This document shows, piece by piece, positions 59,258-59,663 of a DNA stretch of 59,663 nt. Source of the DNA: Bacteroidaceae bacterium (GTDB taxonomy: Bacteria > Bacteroidota > Bacteroidia > Bacteroidales > Bacteroidaceae); contig JAFSKK010000055.1 of the NCBI GenBank assembly GCA_017448965.1, positions 1 through 59,663 of the forward strand, read 5' to 3'. The notes below the pieces were generated by a model. It was not told the DNA's origin and did not search any database. It saw only the letters and a program-made list of their open reading frames with translations. The translations under genes were made by a program, and so were the position numbers. How positions within the stretch are numbered: the stretch's first letter is position 1; each line of letters begins with the position of its first letter.

Positions 59258-59663
59258 TTAGTCCGTCGGATTCCACTGCATGAACCACTTCTTCTGGTCC
59301 TCGTAGGGCATGTTGAAGTAGCGGGCCTCCTTGTTGAGCAAGCGAATCTGCTGCATCTCTGCCTCGGAGAGGGCGAAGTCGAAGACCTCGATGTTCTCGC
59401 GGATATGGGCGGGGTTCGACGAGCCGGGGATGACGGAGAAGCCCTCCTGCACGTGCCAGCGGATGATGACCTGGGCAGCGGTCTTGCCGTGAGCACGGGC
59501 AATGGCGTTGATGACGGGGTCGCGCAGAATCTCGCCCTTCGAGTCGCGACCGCCCAGGGGGAACCAGCACTCAATCTTGATGTCGTGCTTCGCGGCCATC
59601 TCCTGCCAGTGGCGGCGCTGGGCGTAGGGGTGGCACTCTATCTGCACAATCTGCGGTTTGATG
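59258..59663 (-). CDS. Aldo/keto reductase, 5' end beyond the window
   Basis: The frame is open to the window edge; only the C-terminal about 135 residues are visible, from IKPQIVQIECHPYAQRR (catalytic-loop region) through VIIRWHVQEGFSVIPGSSNPAHIRENI (NADPH loop) to the end RYFNMPYEDQKKWFMQWNPTD. Its last 53 bp of homologous sequence are duplicated after the SDR gene at 55495-55547. Probably first gene of the minus-strand reductase cluster. Confidence 0.92.
   Translation of the reverse strand, partial: IKPQIVQIECHPYAQRRHWQEMAAKHDIKIECWFPLGGRDSKGEILRDPVINAIARAHGKTAAQVIIRWHVQEGFSVIPGSSNPAHIRENIEVFDFALSEAEMQQIRLLNKEARYFNMPYEDQKKWFMQWNPTD

Overview
The window looks like Bacteroidales chromosome, most probably Prevotellaceae (Prevotella in the broad sense). 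The clues are many promoters of the Bacteroidetes form TTTG-N19-TAnnTTTG, lineage-typical families (DUF6048/DUF6452, DUF4199, DUF3078, an mS38/COX24-like mini protein, four-helix-bundle 'suffix' protein), short C-terminal tails ending in 'GLYINNGKKYLIK'-like motifs, and a Bacteroides-type MobB relaxase. No species can be named from sequence alone.

Layout. (1) 157-4726: end of an RND efflux operon (RND pump plus TolC-like channel; the adaptor would lie left of the window). (2) 4862-6532: two tandem GYF_2/proline-rich/CD225 (dispanin) membrane proteins and a DUF2752 protein, a small conserved set of unknown function. (3) 6571-13441: 5'-nucleotidase-like phosphatase, short DnaJ/CbpA protein, GH73-LysM glucosaminidase, RNase G, a 29-residue COX24-like protein and a DUF3078 protein. 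(4) 13460-15487: two lipoproteins, then a strongly structured, promoter- and terminator-bounded RNA of about 375 nt (candidate Bacteroidales-1 RNA) and palindromic repeats. (5) 15555-21811: GH13 hydrolase, fabD, and the thrS-infC-rpmI-rplT translation operon. (6) 21812-25416: accessory stretch with a YoeB-type toxin-antitoxin pair, secreted hypotheticals, a four-helix-bundle protein, a 38-bp perfect palindrome and a 9-bp periodic array. (7) 25467-50461: mostly housekeeping (TPR protein, def, ruvX, lptD-like, HD protein, trmN6-like, uxaC, relA-like, rlmH, AddA/RecB-like helicase-nuclease, 5-formyl-THF cycloligase, S41 protease, dCMP deaminase, M3 dipeptidase, Crp/Fnr regulator, ApbE, DUF6048/6452, GT2, DUF4199). 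(8) 50846-52212: a BspA-like surface protein translationally coupled to a 54-residue protein. (9) 52608-55464: a decayed mobilizable element (integrase arm-domain fragment fused to foreign sequence, candidate oriT, truncated mobA, intact mobB, mobC-like gene). (10) 55486-59663: a reductase cluster (SDR, NTF2-like lipoprotein, AKR, hexapeptide acyltransferase, flavodoxin lipoprotein, AKR running off the edge). A 53-bp piece of the last AKR gene is duplicated at the other end of the cluster.

The most striking unexplained pattern is a family of intergenic elements built from 9-bp repeats, usually facing each other as inverted arms. The 9-mer differs from locus to locus (1-112, 17261-17332, 21867-21953, 25316-25416, 48872-48907, 50627-50692, and one-sided versions at 27128-27167 and 28176-28211). 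The elements at 4-93 and 50627-50692 also share a core, AAAGCC(T)ATACTCTG ... CGGCTT. In one element the two arms differ by exactly one 9-bp unit. Together with the structured RNA at 14812-15187 and the GYF_2/CD225/DUF2752 set, these are the parts of the window most worth following up.
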